From JBLKSS01 sp047607725 (GTDB lineage: Bacteria > Pseudomonadota > Gammaproteobacteria > Enterobacterales > Enterobacteriaceae), in the NCBI RefSeq assembly GCF_047607725.1, contig NZ_JBLKSS010000092.1, positions 1 to 13,687 of the forward strand: 13,687 bases of DNA, given 5' to 3'. The notes beneath the pieces are model-generated. The model was not told the DNA's origin, searched no databases, and was given only the letters and a program-made list of their open reading frames with translations. Shown piece by piece: positions 13,668 to 13,687 of the stretch; position 1 is the stretch's first letter; each line of letters starts with the position of its first letter. The translations under genes and the position numbers were made by a program.

Positions 13668-13687
13668 TTAGTCTATTTTTCCTGTGC
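13668..13687 (-). CDS. istB: IstB C-terminal codons of the right-hand IS copy (partial)
   Basis: Only the last six codons or so are in the window, reading TGKID and a TAA at 13668-13670, identical to the end of the left-hand istB. It is identified purely by identity to that copy. Confidence 0.7.

Larger units (their letters stand above)
13548..13687 (-). mobile_element. Second copy of the IS21-family element end, inverted
   Basis: The reverse complement of 13548-13687 matches 117-256 with two differences seen (G for A just after the istB stop, and G for T in the last repeat unit). The element edge is at TGCA, 13548. It is cut by the window end. Its istB points leftward, so both copies face into the window. 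Confidence 0.88.

Overview
The window looks like chromosomal DNA from a Sodalis-type enterobacterial insect symbiont in an early stage of genome decay. Gene content and order follow the E. coli blocks rsmI-lpoA-yraN-diaA-dolP and yqjA-mzrA-yqjD-yqjE-yqjK-yqjF-yqjG-yhaJ-yhaK. Protein matches, recalled from memory, are close to E. coli but the DNA is GC-richer. Six genes carry fresh inactivating lesions (mtgA, yraN, lpoA, yqjG, yqjE, mzrA), and near-identical IS21-type ends sit at both edges. That mix of many insertion sequences and still-readable pseudogenes fits a recently host-restricted Sodalis such as the weevil symbiont lineage better than a free-living relative. The species is inference.

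Layout. 1-256: 3' end of an IS21-family element (istB tail plus a four-unit 23-bp terminal repeat), inserted in mtgA. 257-718: mtgA remnant. 726-4335 (minus): dolP, diaA (GTG start), broken yraN and broken lpoA. 4398-5267: rsmI, divergent from lpoA. 5307-5763: rnpB (RNase P RNA) with a clear promoter and terminator. 5727-7500: yhaK and its divergent LysR-type neighbour yhaJ. 7531-9074 (minus): yqjG (nonsense at codon 13) and yqjF. 9268-10842: a two-gene islet absent from this position in E. coli, a NemR-like TetR repressor and a DJ-1/PfpI protein, each preceded by the same 16-bp operator-like sequence. 10729-11800 (minus): yqjK, truncated yqjE, yqjD. 11801-12219: non-coding with several hairpins. 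12220-13277 (minus): truncated mzrA and yqjA. 13548-13687: a second copy of the IS end in inverted orientation.

Functional reading. The peptidoglycan side is hit twice: the monofunctional glycosyltransferase MtgA and LpoA, the outer-membrane activator of PBP1A, are both lost. DolP (envelope integrity), DiaA (replication initiation) and RNase P RNA look intact. The yqj membrane operon survives only partly. The best candidate for an under-described unit is the NemR-like/DJ-1 islet, which reads as an electrophile or reactive-chlorine response module. I found no wholly new system.
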